Assembly (NCBI GenBank): GCA_903907885.1
Contig: CAIVPY010000007.1
Location: 1-6,738 of the forward strand
DNA length: 6,738 nucleotides
Direction of reading: 5' to 3'
From: an uncultured Bacteroidota bacterium
Lineage (GTDB): Bacteria > Bacteroidota > Bacteroidia > UKL13-3
Shown: one piece after another, positions 1-5,829 of the stretch
Numbering within the stretch: position 1 is the first letter of the stretch
Layout: each line of letters opens with the position of its first letter
Notes under the pieces: generated by a model
Seen by the model: only the letters and a program-made list of their open reading frames with translations
The model's database searches: none
Told to the model about the DNA's origin: nothing
Made by a program: the position numbers and the translations under genes

Positions 1-1
1 C

Positions 2-826
2 ATAGAGAATACCCTTTTGTTACCTAATCTTTCGGCATTCGATGGTTGGAACAATACCATCAATGCAGAGTTTGAACACAGGTATGCTTGCAAAGCAGGC
101 AATGGTTCGGCTATGATTGGTTTGCGTAGCACGGCATTATATTCAACTTTTGATTACACCAGTTTGTATGCTCAAATTTTGCATCACAAAGATTTGGGTA
201 AACTTGAATTTAGAACAAGGTTGTTTGCACAATACATGACTGGAACGAATGCAGCACCTGAATCTCAATTATATTTGGCTGGTGGCAATGCAGAAGAGAT
301 GATTGAAAATAAATTTAGCCGTGCTGCAGGTATTATTCCTGCTGATTGGTTCAGCTATGGAAGCAGCAGCAATCATTTTCACTCGCAAGGTGGACTTAAT
401 ATTAGAGGCTATGCAGGCTATCTTGTGCCTGTGATTGATGGAACTAATCAATATTTAGCATACAGAGGAAACTCAGGGGCTAGTGTAAATTTAGAAATGG
501 ATTTCGATCAGTTTTTCCCTATTCCTGCTAAAGGCATTTTTAGACCCTTTCACATGGATACCTATTTGTTTGCAGATGCAGGTATTTTGCAAAGCAATAG
601 CAATTTTATTGCTGACTTGCAAAGCGCAGGCAAGGCCTTTACTACACCGCTTATGGCAAGTAGTGGACTAGGTGCAGCTTTAACCATAAAAAGATGGGGT
701 AAATTGGATGATATTAAACCATTGACTATTCGTTTTGATATGCCTATGTATTTAAGCAATGCCCCTTATGTGGATGGAGATAATTTCAAATTCAGATGGA
801 TGATGGGTATTAGCAGGGCGTTTTAA
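2..826 (+). CDS. Outer-membrane beta-barrel protein, Omp85/surface-antigen-like C-terminal domain (5' partial)
   Basis: The reading frame is open to the left window edge, giving 274 visible codons. The TTG at 17 is internal, not a demonstrated start. The visible part alternates polar and hydrophobic residues in strand-length blocks, and it ends in Phe, the usual last residue of outer-membrane barrels. A Gly-Gly-Leu-Asn-Ile-Arg-Gly-Tyr segment (codons about 389-412) resembles the conserved (V/I)RG(F/Y) loop of the Omp85/bacterial surface antigen family. A later segment reading Tyr-Leu-Phe-Ala-Asp-Ala-Gly fits the penultimate barrel strands of that family. I infer a barrel in the outer membrane. 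The missing N-terminus would decide its job: POTRA domains would mean protein insertion or secretion, a patatin or metallopeptidase domain an enzyme anchor. The family call is moderately sure; the specific function is unknown. Confidence 0.65.
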   Translation: MENTLLLPNLSAFDGWNNTINAEFEHRYACKAGNGSAMIGLRSTALYSTFDYTSLYAQILHHKDLGKLEFRTRLFAQYMTGTNAAPESQLYLAGGNAEEMIENKFSRAAGIIPADWFSYGSSSNHFHSQGGLNIRGYAGYLVPVIDGTNQYLAYRGNSGASVNLEMDFDQFFPIPAKGIFRPFHMDTYLFADAGILQSNSNFIADLQSAGKAFTTPLMASSGLGAALTIKRWGKLDDIKPLTIRFDMPMYLSNAPYVDGDNFKFRWMMGISRAF

Positions 827-860
827 ATTTAGAGCAAGATTTTAGATAACGAGTCCTATT

Positions 861-884
861 TTAAAAATGGTTACCTATTTTTAA
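861..884. terminator. AT-rich hairpin, possible bidirectional terminator
   Basis: Arms TTAAAAATGG and CCTATTTTTAA pair with one bulged T around a TTA loop, with the two G-C pairs next to the loop. The hairpin begins about 35 bases after the stop of the barrel gene, and it ends about 135 bases beyond the stop of the oppositely oriented nucleoside transporter gene. The stem itself supplies the T tract in either direction. This is a weak structure, called partly because two convergent genes need an end signal. Confidence 0.35.
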
Positions 885-887
885 TGC

Positions 888-904
888 AAGTCGGGTTTTG
901 ACTT
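888..904. other. Small inverted repeat AAGTC-N7-GACTT
   Basis: A perfect 5-base inverted repeat encloses a GGGTTTT loop, four bases after the AT-rich hairpin, in the region between the converging barrel and nucleoside transporter genes. It may be part of the same termination region. No T run follows within a few bases on the plus strand, so it is not a textbook terminator. The remainder of 905-1019 shows nothing I can name. Confidence 0.25.
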
Positions 905-1019
905 ATCATCTCATTAGCTTAAATAACTTTTTGAAACTTTCATAACTGTTTTGTTCTAATGCATTACATAAAACCTAACAATTTAGTTTCTGTGTATTAA
1001 ATCTAAAATCAATAAACGA

Positions 1020-2300
1020 TTAGTACATGATACCAGCCAATGTAGCAGAAAGGTAGGATGCCAATGTGCCACACATCAAAGCTCTAAATCCAAGGCGAGC
1101 AAGGTCGGAACGCCTTTCGGGGGCCAATTCTCCAATGCCTCCTACTTGAATAGCAATAGAACTAAAGTTAGCAAAACCACATAAGGCAAAACTGGCAATA
1201 ATTACAGATTTAGGTTGCATAATATGTTGGGCTATCATGGGTGATAGTTGAGAGTATGCTACAAATTCGTTTATTACAATTTTACTTCCCATTAAGCCAC
1301 CTACCACAAATGTATCTTGACTGGGAACTCCCATTGCATAGGCGAAAATTGAGAACACCGAACCAAAAATTGTATTTAAACTCAAGTGGTTAATATCAAT
1401 ACCTATGGCAGTCAGACTAAGACCAGTAGTGGCAATTAGCACACCTATTTTAGCCAAAATCATATTTACCAATGCTATCAAAGCAATAAATCCAATTAAC
1501 ATGGCAATTACATTTAAAGACACTTTTAATCCATCGCTTGCACCATGACTAATAGCATCTAGTAAATTGGCATGGGTCTTTTTTACTTCTAATTTTACAG
1601 CACCTTTGGTGGCAGATTCTTCAGTTTCGGGATACACAATTTTAGAAATTACCAAAGCCGCAGGAGCTGCCATAATACTTGCTGCCAAAAGATAAGGTGC
1701 AGGAACACCCATCGAAATATAAACAGCCATAACACCGCCTGCAATACAAGCCATACTGCCACTCATACTTGCTAGTAATTCGCTCATGGTCATTGTACTA
1801 ATATAGGGTTTAATCATTATTTGAGCTTCAACTTGTCCAACAAATGCACTTGCCACATTTGATAAAGCTTCGCTCCCACTCACCCTCATAAGTGTATGAA
1901 CTATTCGGGCAATAAAAGATACTACAATTTGCATCAAACCTATGTGATAGGTTATGTTTACTAATACCGCCACAAAAATGATGGTTGGCATAATCTTAAA
2001 CATAAACAAGAAGCTATACTGATCACCAAAAATGGGTTTTAATAATTCAGGCTTAATAAGGCCACCAAAAACAAACTCACCCCCTTTATCGGCCAGTTGA
2101 AGTAGCTGCTCTATTTTATGACCTACCCAAGCAAATAGATTTTGTCCAGTACTTGTTTTTAGGATAAATAGCGCTAAAAGCAACTGAATACCTAATCCGC
2201 TAAAAACCAATCTGTAATTTATAGCTTTGCGATTATTTGAAAATAAAAATGCAATTCCTAAAATGAGTAAAACTCCCCATAATCCTGTGTATCTTTCCAT
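1020..2300 (-). CDS. nupC: NupC/CNT-family concentrative nucleoside transporter
   Basis: The 426-residue inner-membrane protein has many hydrophobic helices and the CNT family signatures in order. These are Gly-Glu-Phe-Val-Phe-Gly at 74-79, Gly-Gln-Val-Glu at 155-158, Thr-Met-Ser-Glu-Leu at 171-175, Ala-Gly-Gly-Val-Met-Ala at 187-192, Ala-Tyr-Ala-Met-Gly-Val-Pro at 320-326, Asn-Glu-Phe at 344-346, and the Gly-Phe-Ala-Asn-Phe-Ser-Ser-Ile motif at 375-382 leading into Gly-Gly-Ile-Gly-Glu-Leu-Ala-Pro. CNT proteins import nucleosides with Na+ or H+. Glu345, Asn378 and Ser381 line up with ribose-contacting residues of the Vibrio cholerae structure, and Gln156 and Glu158 with nucleobase contacts. 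The usual Ser/Thr between these last two is Val157 here. Length is normal for bacterial members. It follows the BFN gene by three bases, so it is probably co-transcribed and translationally coupled. The family is near certain; the substrate (purine or pyrimidine, H+ or Na+) cannot be read. Confidence 0.95.
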   Translation of the reverse strand: MERYTGLWGVLLILGIAFLFSNNRKAINYRLVFSGLGIQLLLALFILKTSTGQNLFAWVGHKIEQLLQLADKGGEFVFGGLIKPELLKPIFGDQYSFLFMFKIMPTIIFVAVLVNITYHIGLMQIVVSFIARIVHTLMRVSGSEALSNVASAFVGQVEAQIMIKPYISTMTMSELLASMSGSMACIAGGVMAVYISMGVPAPYLLAASIMAAPAALVISKIVYPETEESATKGAVKLEVKKTHANLLDAISHGASDGLKVSLNVIAMLIGFIALIALVNMILAKIGVLIATTGLSLTAIGIDINHLSLNTIFGSVFSIFAYAMGVPSQDTFVVGGLMGSKIVINEFVAYSQLSPMIAQHIMQPKSVIIASFALCGFANFSSIAIQVGGIGELAPERRSDLARLGFRALMCGTLASYLSATLAGIMY

Positions 2301-2303
2301 AGT

Positions 2304-2900
2304 TTACGTTTTTTTCTTGTTGTTAATTTCGTCTCTAATTCTTGCTGCCAAAGCATAATCTTCAACTTTCAAGGCATCTTCTAGCTGCTTATTTAATTCT
2401 TCTATACTCATTGATGTTATATTCTTTTTTACATCAACAATAGGTTCGTCATCATCATCATTGTCTTCCAAATCTGGCATATTTGGGCTTTCATCGTTTA
2501 CTTCAATGCCAGCCTGCTCCATGATGTCCTCATAGGTATATATCGGGCACTTAAATCGAACTGCCAATGCAATTGAATCACTTGTACGGGCATCTAATTC
2601 GCGCATTTCACCATGTTGTTCACAAATTAATTTTGCATGAAACACGCCCTCGTGGAGATTGTAAATTATTATCTCAATAATTTGTATCTCAAACTGCTTA
2701 CAGAAACTAAGAAACAAATCATGCGTCATGGGCCTAAATGGTACTATTTTTTCAATCTCGATGGCTATCGCCTGAGCCTCTGAACTGCCAATAACTATTG
2801 GCAAACGCCTAGTTCCATTGCTCTCACCAAGTATTAATGTATACGAACCACTGCTGGTTCCAGGGCTTAATCCTAATACGTTAAGCTTTATTCTACTCAT
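2304..2900 (-). CDS. Bifunctional nuclease (BFN/DUF151) domain protein with C-terminal UVR motif
   Basis: The protein has 198 residues. Residues about 3-132 form a BFN/DUF151 domain, with Leu-Pro-Ile-Val-Ile-Gly-Ser-Ser-Glu-Ala at 33-42, Arg-Pro-Met-Thr-His-Asp-Leu at 56-62, and Asp-Ala-Arg-Thr-Ser-Asp-Ser-Ile-Ala-Leu-Ala at 103-113. A very acidic linker follows (about 142-156, with runs of Asp). Residues about 163-196 match the UVR (UvrB/UvrC interaction) motif, ending Ala-Ala-Arg-Ile-Arg-Asp-Glu-Ile. The BFN-UVR arrangement is common in Bacteroidota. Plant BFN proteins have been reported with RNase and DNase activity; activity in bacteria is not established, so nucleic-acid cleavage here is inference. 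It is probably cytoplasmic, as no signal peptide is seen. It is first in an operon with the nucleoside transporter. The start is the ATG at 2900, with an AAGGAAA stretch ending about 8 bases upstream. Confidence 0.92.
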   Translation of the reverse strand: MSRIKLNVLGLSPGTSSGSYTLILGESNGTRRLPIVIGSSEAQAIAIEIEKIVPFRPMTHDLFLSFCKQFEIQIIEIIIYNLHEGVFHAKLICEQHGEMRELDARTSDSIALAVRFKCPIYTYEDIMEQAGIEVNDESPNMPDLEDNDDDDEPIVDVKKNITSMSIEELNKQLEDALKVEDYALAARIRDEINNKKKT

Positions 2901-3020
2901 TCTTAAATTTCCTTCTTGTATGAGCTAACGAATTAACTAAAAAATATTTTGTATAAACAAACATTTTTAATAACACCTATGGACATCTGAAACAAATATG
3001 GCTTTTTTTGATTTTTTTGG

Positions 3021-3028
3021 TATTTTTG
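3021..3028 (+). promoter_or_regulatory. Bacteroidota-type -7 element (TATTTTTG)
   Basis: TATTTTTG matches the TAnnTTTG consensus of Bacteroidota primary-sigma promoters. It sits 30 bases upstream of the bactofilin ATG, so transcription would start near 3035 and leave a leader of about 25 bases carrying the Shine-Dalgarno. No TTTG at the expected -33 spacing is visible, only a closer one at 3007-3010, so the call is tentative. Confidence 0.4.
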
Positions 3029-3046
3029 TTATTAAAATTTTAATAA

Positions 3047-3051
3047 AGGAG
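3047..3051 (+). promoter_or_regulatory. Shine-Dalgarno AGGAG for bactofilin
   Basis: AGGAG lies seven bases before the ATG at 3059, an ideal spacing, and fixes that start. Strong Shine-Dalgarno sequences are uncommon in Bacteroidota, so this gene may be translated at a high rate. Confidence 0.7.
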
Positions 3052-3058
3052 AGAGATT

Positions 3059-3490
3059 ATGACGGTGTTTAAATCATCAAAAAGTGCCACTTTTAACCCA
3101 CAAGAGATTAATATTATCAACTCGGGTACTAGTATAAATGGTGATGTGCAATCAGAAGGAGATTTGCGTATTGACGGAACTGTGAAGGGTAATATTCAAG
3201 TAAAAACAAAATTGGTTTTGGGGCCATCAAGCAAAGTGGAGGGCAATATTAAAGCCCAAAATTGTGATATATCTGGTAGTGTTATAGGAAATGTTCATAT
3301 TACCGAATTACTTACTGTTAAAGCTACTGCAAGTATAGTTGGAGACATTAACTCTTCGAAACTAATCATTGAATCTGGTGCTGAATTTAACGGTAAAAGT
3401 ACTATGGGTATTACCAAATCAACATCTAACGGACATCAAAAACCTGTGAACCCAATTGACGTAAAAGCAGCAGTAACTGTTGGAAACTAA
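3059..3490 (+). CDS. Bactofilin (polymer-forming cytoskeletal protein)
   Basis: The 143-residue protein has a bactofilin (DUF583) core at about residues 16-116, made of short repeating strands rich in Gly, Val and Ile. Diagnostic stretches are Gly-Thr-Ser-Ile-Asn-Gly-Asp-Val at 23-30, Gly-Asp-Leu-Arg-Ile-Asp-Gly-Thr-Val-Lys-Gly-Asn-Ile at 34-46, and Lys-Val-Glu-Gly-Asn-Ile at 59-64. Bactofilins form a right-handed beta-helix and polymerise without nucleotide into filaments, often at the inner membrane, where they position cell-wall or envelope enzymes. The short flexible tails before and after the core (about 15 and 27 residues) are normal for the family. Length is typical. No M23 peptidase gene, a frequent bactofilin partner, lies beside it here; the next gene is the AtpZ-like membrane protein, overlapping its last 11 bases. 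The start is fixed by a strong Shine-Dalgarno. Confidence 0.93.
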   Translation: MTVFKSSKSATFNPQEINIINSGTSINGDVQSEGDLRIDGTVKGNIQVKTKLVLGPSSKVEGNIKAQNCDISGSVIGNVHITELLTVKATASIVGDINSSKLIIESGAEFNGKSTMGITKSTSNGHQKPVNPIDVKAAVTVGN

Positions 3491-3710
3491 TTCTGATGAA
3501 CCAAACGACAAATCTGAGAAATACAGGGCTGTCATTAAATATAGCAATATTGCCTTTCAAATGATTGGTATTATTGTAATCGGCACATTTTTAGGTTTGT
3601 GGCTCGACAAACATTTTAGGTTTAAATTTCCTATTTTTACCATTCTTCTTATTCTAATCTCTCTGTTTGGAGCCATATACTCTGTTGTAAGAGACTTTCT
3701 TAAGAAATAA
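3480..3710 (+). CDS. AtpZ/AtpI-family small membrane protein
   Basis: The 76-residue protein has a charged N-terminus (about 1-20) and two predicted membrane helices, about 24-43 and 50-70, joined by a short basic loop with Asp-Lys-His near 43-45. This matches the AtpZ/AtpI-type ATP synthase accessory family, including the Gly-x-x-Leu-Gly-x-Trp-x-Asp pattern at the end of helix 1. Family members are linked to F1Fo assembly and, with AtpI, to Mg2+/Ca2+ supply. The only starts that fit are non-ATG: TTG at 3480 (chosen), or CTG one codon earlier, since an in-frame TAA lies at 3474. The TTG start overlaps the end of the bactofilin gene by 11 bases, so translation is probably coupled. In many Bacteroidota this pair precedes the atp operon; here the next gene runs the other way. 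Confidence 0.82.
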   Translation: METNSDEPNDKSEKYRAVIKYSNIAFQMIGIIVIGTFLGLWLDKHFRFKFPIFTILLILISLFGAIYSVVRDFLKK

Positions 3711-3763
3711 GAGGTAATATCTTTCAGTTTTTGGTTGTTGAATGCCGTTCAAAAAAAGCAAAA

Positions 3764-4384
3764 TTACCACTCATCAATATCAATAAAATTGTATTTATGA
3801 CTGATGGCAATTCCAATAAAAATGCTTTGTGGCAAGTGGTCGTATCCAAAGTTTAACACCACCGTATTTCCCAAAGGAATAAAAGTTTGAGCAGTGAAAT
3901 TGAAGTTAAATTTTGTTTCATTCGGGTTCAAACTCCAGCCCTTTCCAGATATACCCTCATATTCTTCAATCTGCCTTTGTCTAATAACACCTGCTCCTAA
4001 AAACAAGGGGATTTTTTTGGTAACTGCAAAAGTAATCCCTGGCATAACCGTGTAAGCATAGCTTAGGCTTTTGTTTCCAGTGAGCCAGTTATTTGATTTA
4101 GCATTTTCATAAATCACATCACCACTTTTTTCGTTAGATTCTTTAATAAATTTTGCCCCAACTCTCCAACTTAAACCAAAACCCATTTTACGAAAAGCAA
4201 CATGATTGCCTCCTATCATTATCTGATCCATAGGGTCAGACACGCCAAAGGCATTGTATTTTATAGATTGAGGTTTGTCTTTTTTTGAACTAGATGAATA
4301 TTCATAATCATCTACAAAATTTTGAGCATTGATATTTACTACTAATGCAATGAAAAGCGAAAATAAAATAACTACATTTTTCAT
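3764..4384 (-). CDS. Secreted, probable outer-membrane beta-barrel protein of unknown function
   Basis: The 206-residue product has a clear Sec signal peptide: Met-Lys-Asn, a hydrophobic core to about Val16, then Asn-Ile-Asn-Ala with cleavage likely between Ala20 and Gln21. A Ser-rich, Lys-rich stretch (about 30-40) follows. The rest alternates in barrel-like strands (for example Gly-Leu-Ser-Trp-Arg-Val-Gly and Val-Val-Leu-Asn-Phe-Gly-Tyr), which suggests a small outer-membrane barrel of about eight strands. The C-terminus ends in Trp, consistent with an outer-membrane protein. I do not recognise a named family. Its ATG overlaps the pyrD stop in an ATGA, so it is translated from the pyrD message; whether it has any link to pyrimidine synthesis is unknown. 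No lipobox cysteine and no T9SS sorting domain are present. Confidence 0.8.
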   Translation of the reverse strand: MKNVVILFSLFIALVVNINAQNFVDDYEYSSSSKKDKPQSIKYNAFGVSDPMDQIMIGGNHVAFRKMGFGLSWRVGAKFIKESNEKSGDVIYENAKSNNWLTGNKSLSYAYTVMPGITFAVTKKIPLFLGAGVIRQRQIEEYEGISGKGWSLNPNETKFNFNFTAQTFIPLGNTVVLNFGYDHLPQSIFIGIAISHKYNFIDIDEW

Positions 4385-5403
4385 ATTGATTTTGCTATAT
4401 TTTTAATTAATTGTGGTCCACCATATATAAATCCCGAATACAACTGTAATAAGCTAGCGCCTGCGTTTATCTTTTCTTGGGCTGTTTCGGCTGAATGAAT
4501 TCCCCCTACTCCTATTATAGGGATACTTCCATTTGATTTTTGATGAATATAGGCTATCACTTCGGTAGCTCTTTGACTTAGTATTTTGCCACTTAATCCA
4601 CCTGCACCTATTGATTCTACTTGTTGTTTATTAGTTAGTAATCTTTCTCTTGAAATGGTCGTGTTAGTTGCCACAATACCATCTATTCCCGATTCGTTTA
4701 CAATTTCTATAACGTCATTCAATTGTTCGTTGCTCAAATCTGGTGCTATTTTAAGCAATATGGGTTTGCAAATTTTACCGTTAGAAATAAATGATTTCCT
4801 CATTACCATTAAGGCAGTCAAAATTTCGCCTAATGGTTTTTTGTCTTGTAATTCTCGGAGATTTGGAGTGTTAGGCGAACTTACATTTACAACAAAATAA
4901 TCAACCACATCATACAATTTATCAAAACAAATTTTATAATCATTTACAGCTTCTTCGTTTGGAGTAATTTTGTTTTTACCAATATTGCCACCCACTACCA
5001 AATCTATTGGTCTTGTTAGAAGTCTTTTTGCAATTACATCCAATCCATCGTTGTTAAAACCCATTCGGTTAATAATCGATTCGTCTTTAATCAATCGAAA
5101 CAACCGAGGTTTATCATTACCTGTTTGTGGTTTTGGCGTTACTGTTCCTATTTCAATAAACCCAAAACCCAAAACAGACAATTCGCTAAGGTATTTTGCA
5201 TTTTTATCAAACCCTGCCGCCAAACCAACTCTATTTTTAAATCGAATTCCTAAAAACTCATATTCATTTTTTACTACATAAATTGAGCTGAGAATTTTCC
5301 TAAAGAAGGGTATTTTACAAAAAATACGTAAACTGTTTAAGGAGAAATGATGAGCCGATTCGGCTGACATCAAAAACAAAAATCGAAGTATGAAATTATA
5401 CAA
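4381..5403 (-). CDS. pyrD: Dihydroorotate dehydrogenase (quinone), class 2
   Basis: This membrane-associated flavoenzyme oxidises dihydroorotate to orotate and passes electrons to quinone, the fourth step of de novo pyrimidine synthesis. From the TTG at 5403 it has 340 residues. Signatures are Gly-Leu-Ala-Ala-Gly-Phe-Asp-Lys at 60-67, Gly-Thr-Val-Thr-Pro at 86-90, Asn-Arg-Met-Gly-Phe-Asn-Asn at 112-118, Asn-Val-Ser-Ser-Pro-Asn-Thr-Pro at 173-180 with class 2 catalytic Ser176, Lys218, Asn-Thr-Thr at 247-249, and Gly-Gly-Leu-Ser-Gly at 268-272. The start is chosen by collinearity with E. coli PyrD: the TTG is followed by Tyr and an amphipathic helix, placing Ala-His-His-Phe at 16-19, and later FMN-site residues are all offset by one. 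The frame stays open to a TTG at 5451 (356 residues), and an ATG at 5370 would cut the membrane helix. The stop overlaps the next gene as ATGA. Confidence 0.97.
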   Translation of the reverse strand: MYNFILRFLFLMSAESAHHFSLNSLRIFCKIPFFRKILSSIYVVKNEYEFLGIRFKNRVGLAAGFDKNAKYLSELSVLGFGFIEIGTVTPKPQTGNDKPRLFRLIKDESIINRMGFNNDGLDVIAKRLLTRPIDLVVGGNIGKNKITPNEEAVNDYKICFDKLYDVVDYFVVNVSSPNTPNLRELQDKKPLGEILTALMVMRKSFISNGKICKPILLKIAPDLSNEQLNDVIEIVNESGIDGIVATNTTISRERLLTNKQQVESIGAGGLSGKILSQRATEVIAYIHQKSNGSIPIIGVGGIHSAETAQEKINAGASLLQLYSGFIYGGPQLIKNIAKSI

Positions 5404-5586
5404 AATATATGGAATTTGATGCGAAAATAAACCTCTTAATGAGTTTAACAAATGAGATTAAAATACAATATTACTTGCACATCATATTAAATCACTGAAA
5501 ACAAACTGAGCTATATGTGTTTAACAAGAATGCAAACCTTCAATGATTGATCAAATTATTGATCAAAATTAAATCATACAAAATTG
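5404..5586. promoter_or_regulatory. Intergenic region upstream of pyrD
   Basis: This holds the presumed promoter of the pyrD operon and the end of the composite gene. On the minus strand an exact TAnnTTTG match (TAATTTTG, plus-strand 5564-5571) overlaps the tandem palindrome, and a near match (TAATATTG) lies closer to pyrD, but neither has a well-spaced -33 element. No PyrR-type or attenuator structure is evident. Confidence 0.4.
5546..5569. repeat. Tandem 12-base palindromic repeat (TTGATCAA core, two copies)
   Basis: ATTGATCAAATT is followed directly by ATTGATCAAAAT. Each copy contains the perfect 8-base palindrome TTGATCAA, and the pair can also fold as an 8-base-pair hairpin with an ATTA loop. 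A further inverted pair, ATGATT (5543-5548) and AATCAT (5572-5577), brackets it. It lies 17 bases past the stop of the composite gene and about 140 bases upstream of the pyrD start. It could be a dimeric regulator site or an end-of-transcript hairpin; there is no following T run, which favours an operator or chance. Confidence 0.45.
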
Positions 5587-5829
5587 CTATTCTATAATCA
5601 TTTTTTGGTAAGATGATTTTTCAGTATCAGAAACCTTTAACAAGTAAACCCCTTTATTAATATCATCAATGGGTATTTCAAACACATCGCCAAACGCTTT
5701 TGGAGTTAAGGATTTAACTACCTTTCCCGATATGTCCATTAACGATATTTCATAACATGTTTTTGGATTAATTTCAGCACCAAAAATATATATTTTATCC
5801 TTAGCTGGATTTGGATAAGCATTAAAATA
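5587..5829 (-). other. T9SS type A (Por secretion) C-terminal sorting domain
   Basis: The last ~80 codons of the composite frame carry the hallmark order of the type A domain: an aromatic-rich lead-in, Pro-Asn-Pro, an Ile-Tyr-Ile strand, Met-Asp-Ile-Ser-Gly-Lys, Gly-Val-Tyr-Leu-Leu-Lys-Val, and the ending Lys-Met-Ile-Ile-Glu. In Bacteroidota this domain directs cargo through the type IX translocon and is then removed as the protein is attached or released at the surface. It is the best taxonomic marker in the window. Confidence 0.92.

Larger units (their letters stand above)
2901..3058. promoter_or_regulatory. Divergent promoter region between the BFN-nupC operon and the bactofilin operon
   Basis: The 158 bases separating two divergently read genes must hold both promoters. 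The segment is strongly AT-rich with T runs at 3003-3009 and 3012-3018. On the minus side I see AT-rich tracts but no clear match to the Bacteroidota TTTG/TAnnTTTG pair. No operator palindrome stands out. Confidence 0.6.

Noticed and set aside
17..19. TTG at 17 as the true start of the first gene
   Set aside because: The frame is open upstream to the window edge, there is no ribosome site or signal peptide, and a barrel C-terminus needs an N-terminal export signal.
269..759. Minus-strand frames at 269-451 and 562-759
   Set aside because: Both are antisense to the barrel gene, lack ribosome sites, and look like random translation.
3738..3752. Hairpin TTGAA-TGCCG-TTCAA between converging genes as a terminator
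   Set aside because: The 5-base-pair stem is weak, and neither strand has a T run after it: on the plus strand it is followed by A's, and on the minus strand the T's precede it.
3714..3768. Inverted pair GGTAAT / ATTACC
   Set aside because: Only six bases with a loop of about 40 bases; expected by chance.
4586..5281. Two plus-strand open frames of about 100 codons (4586-4900 and 4970-5281)
   Set aside because: They lie wholly antisense to pyrD, whose signature motifs are intact, and their translations show no domain or export signal.
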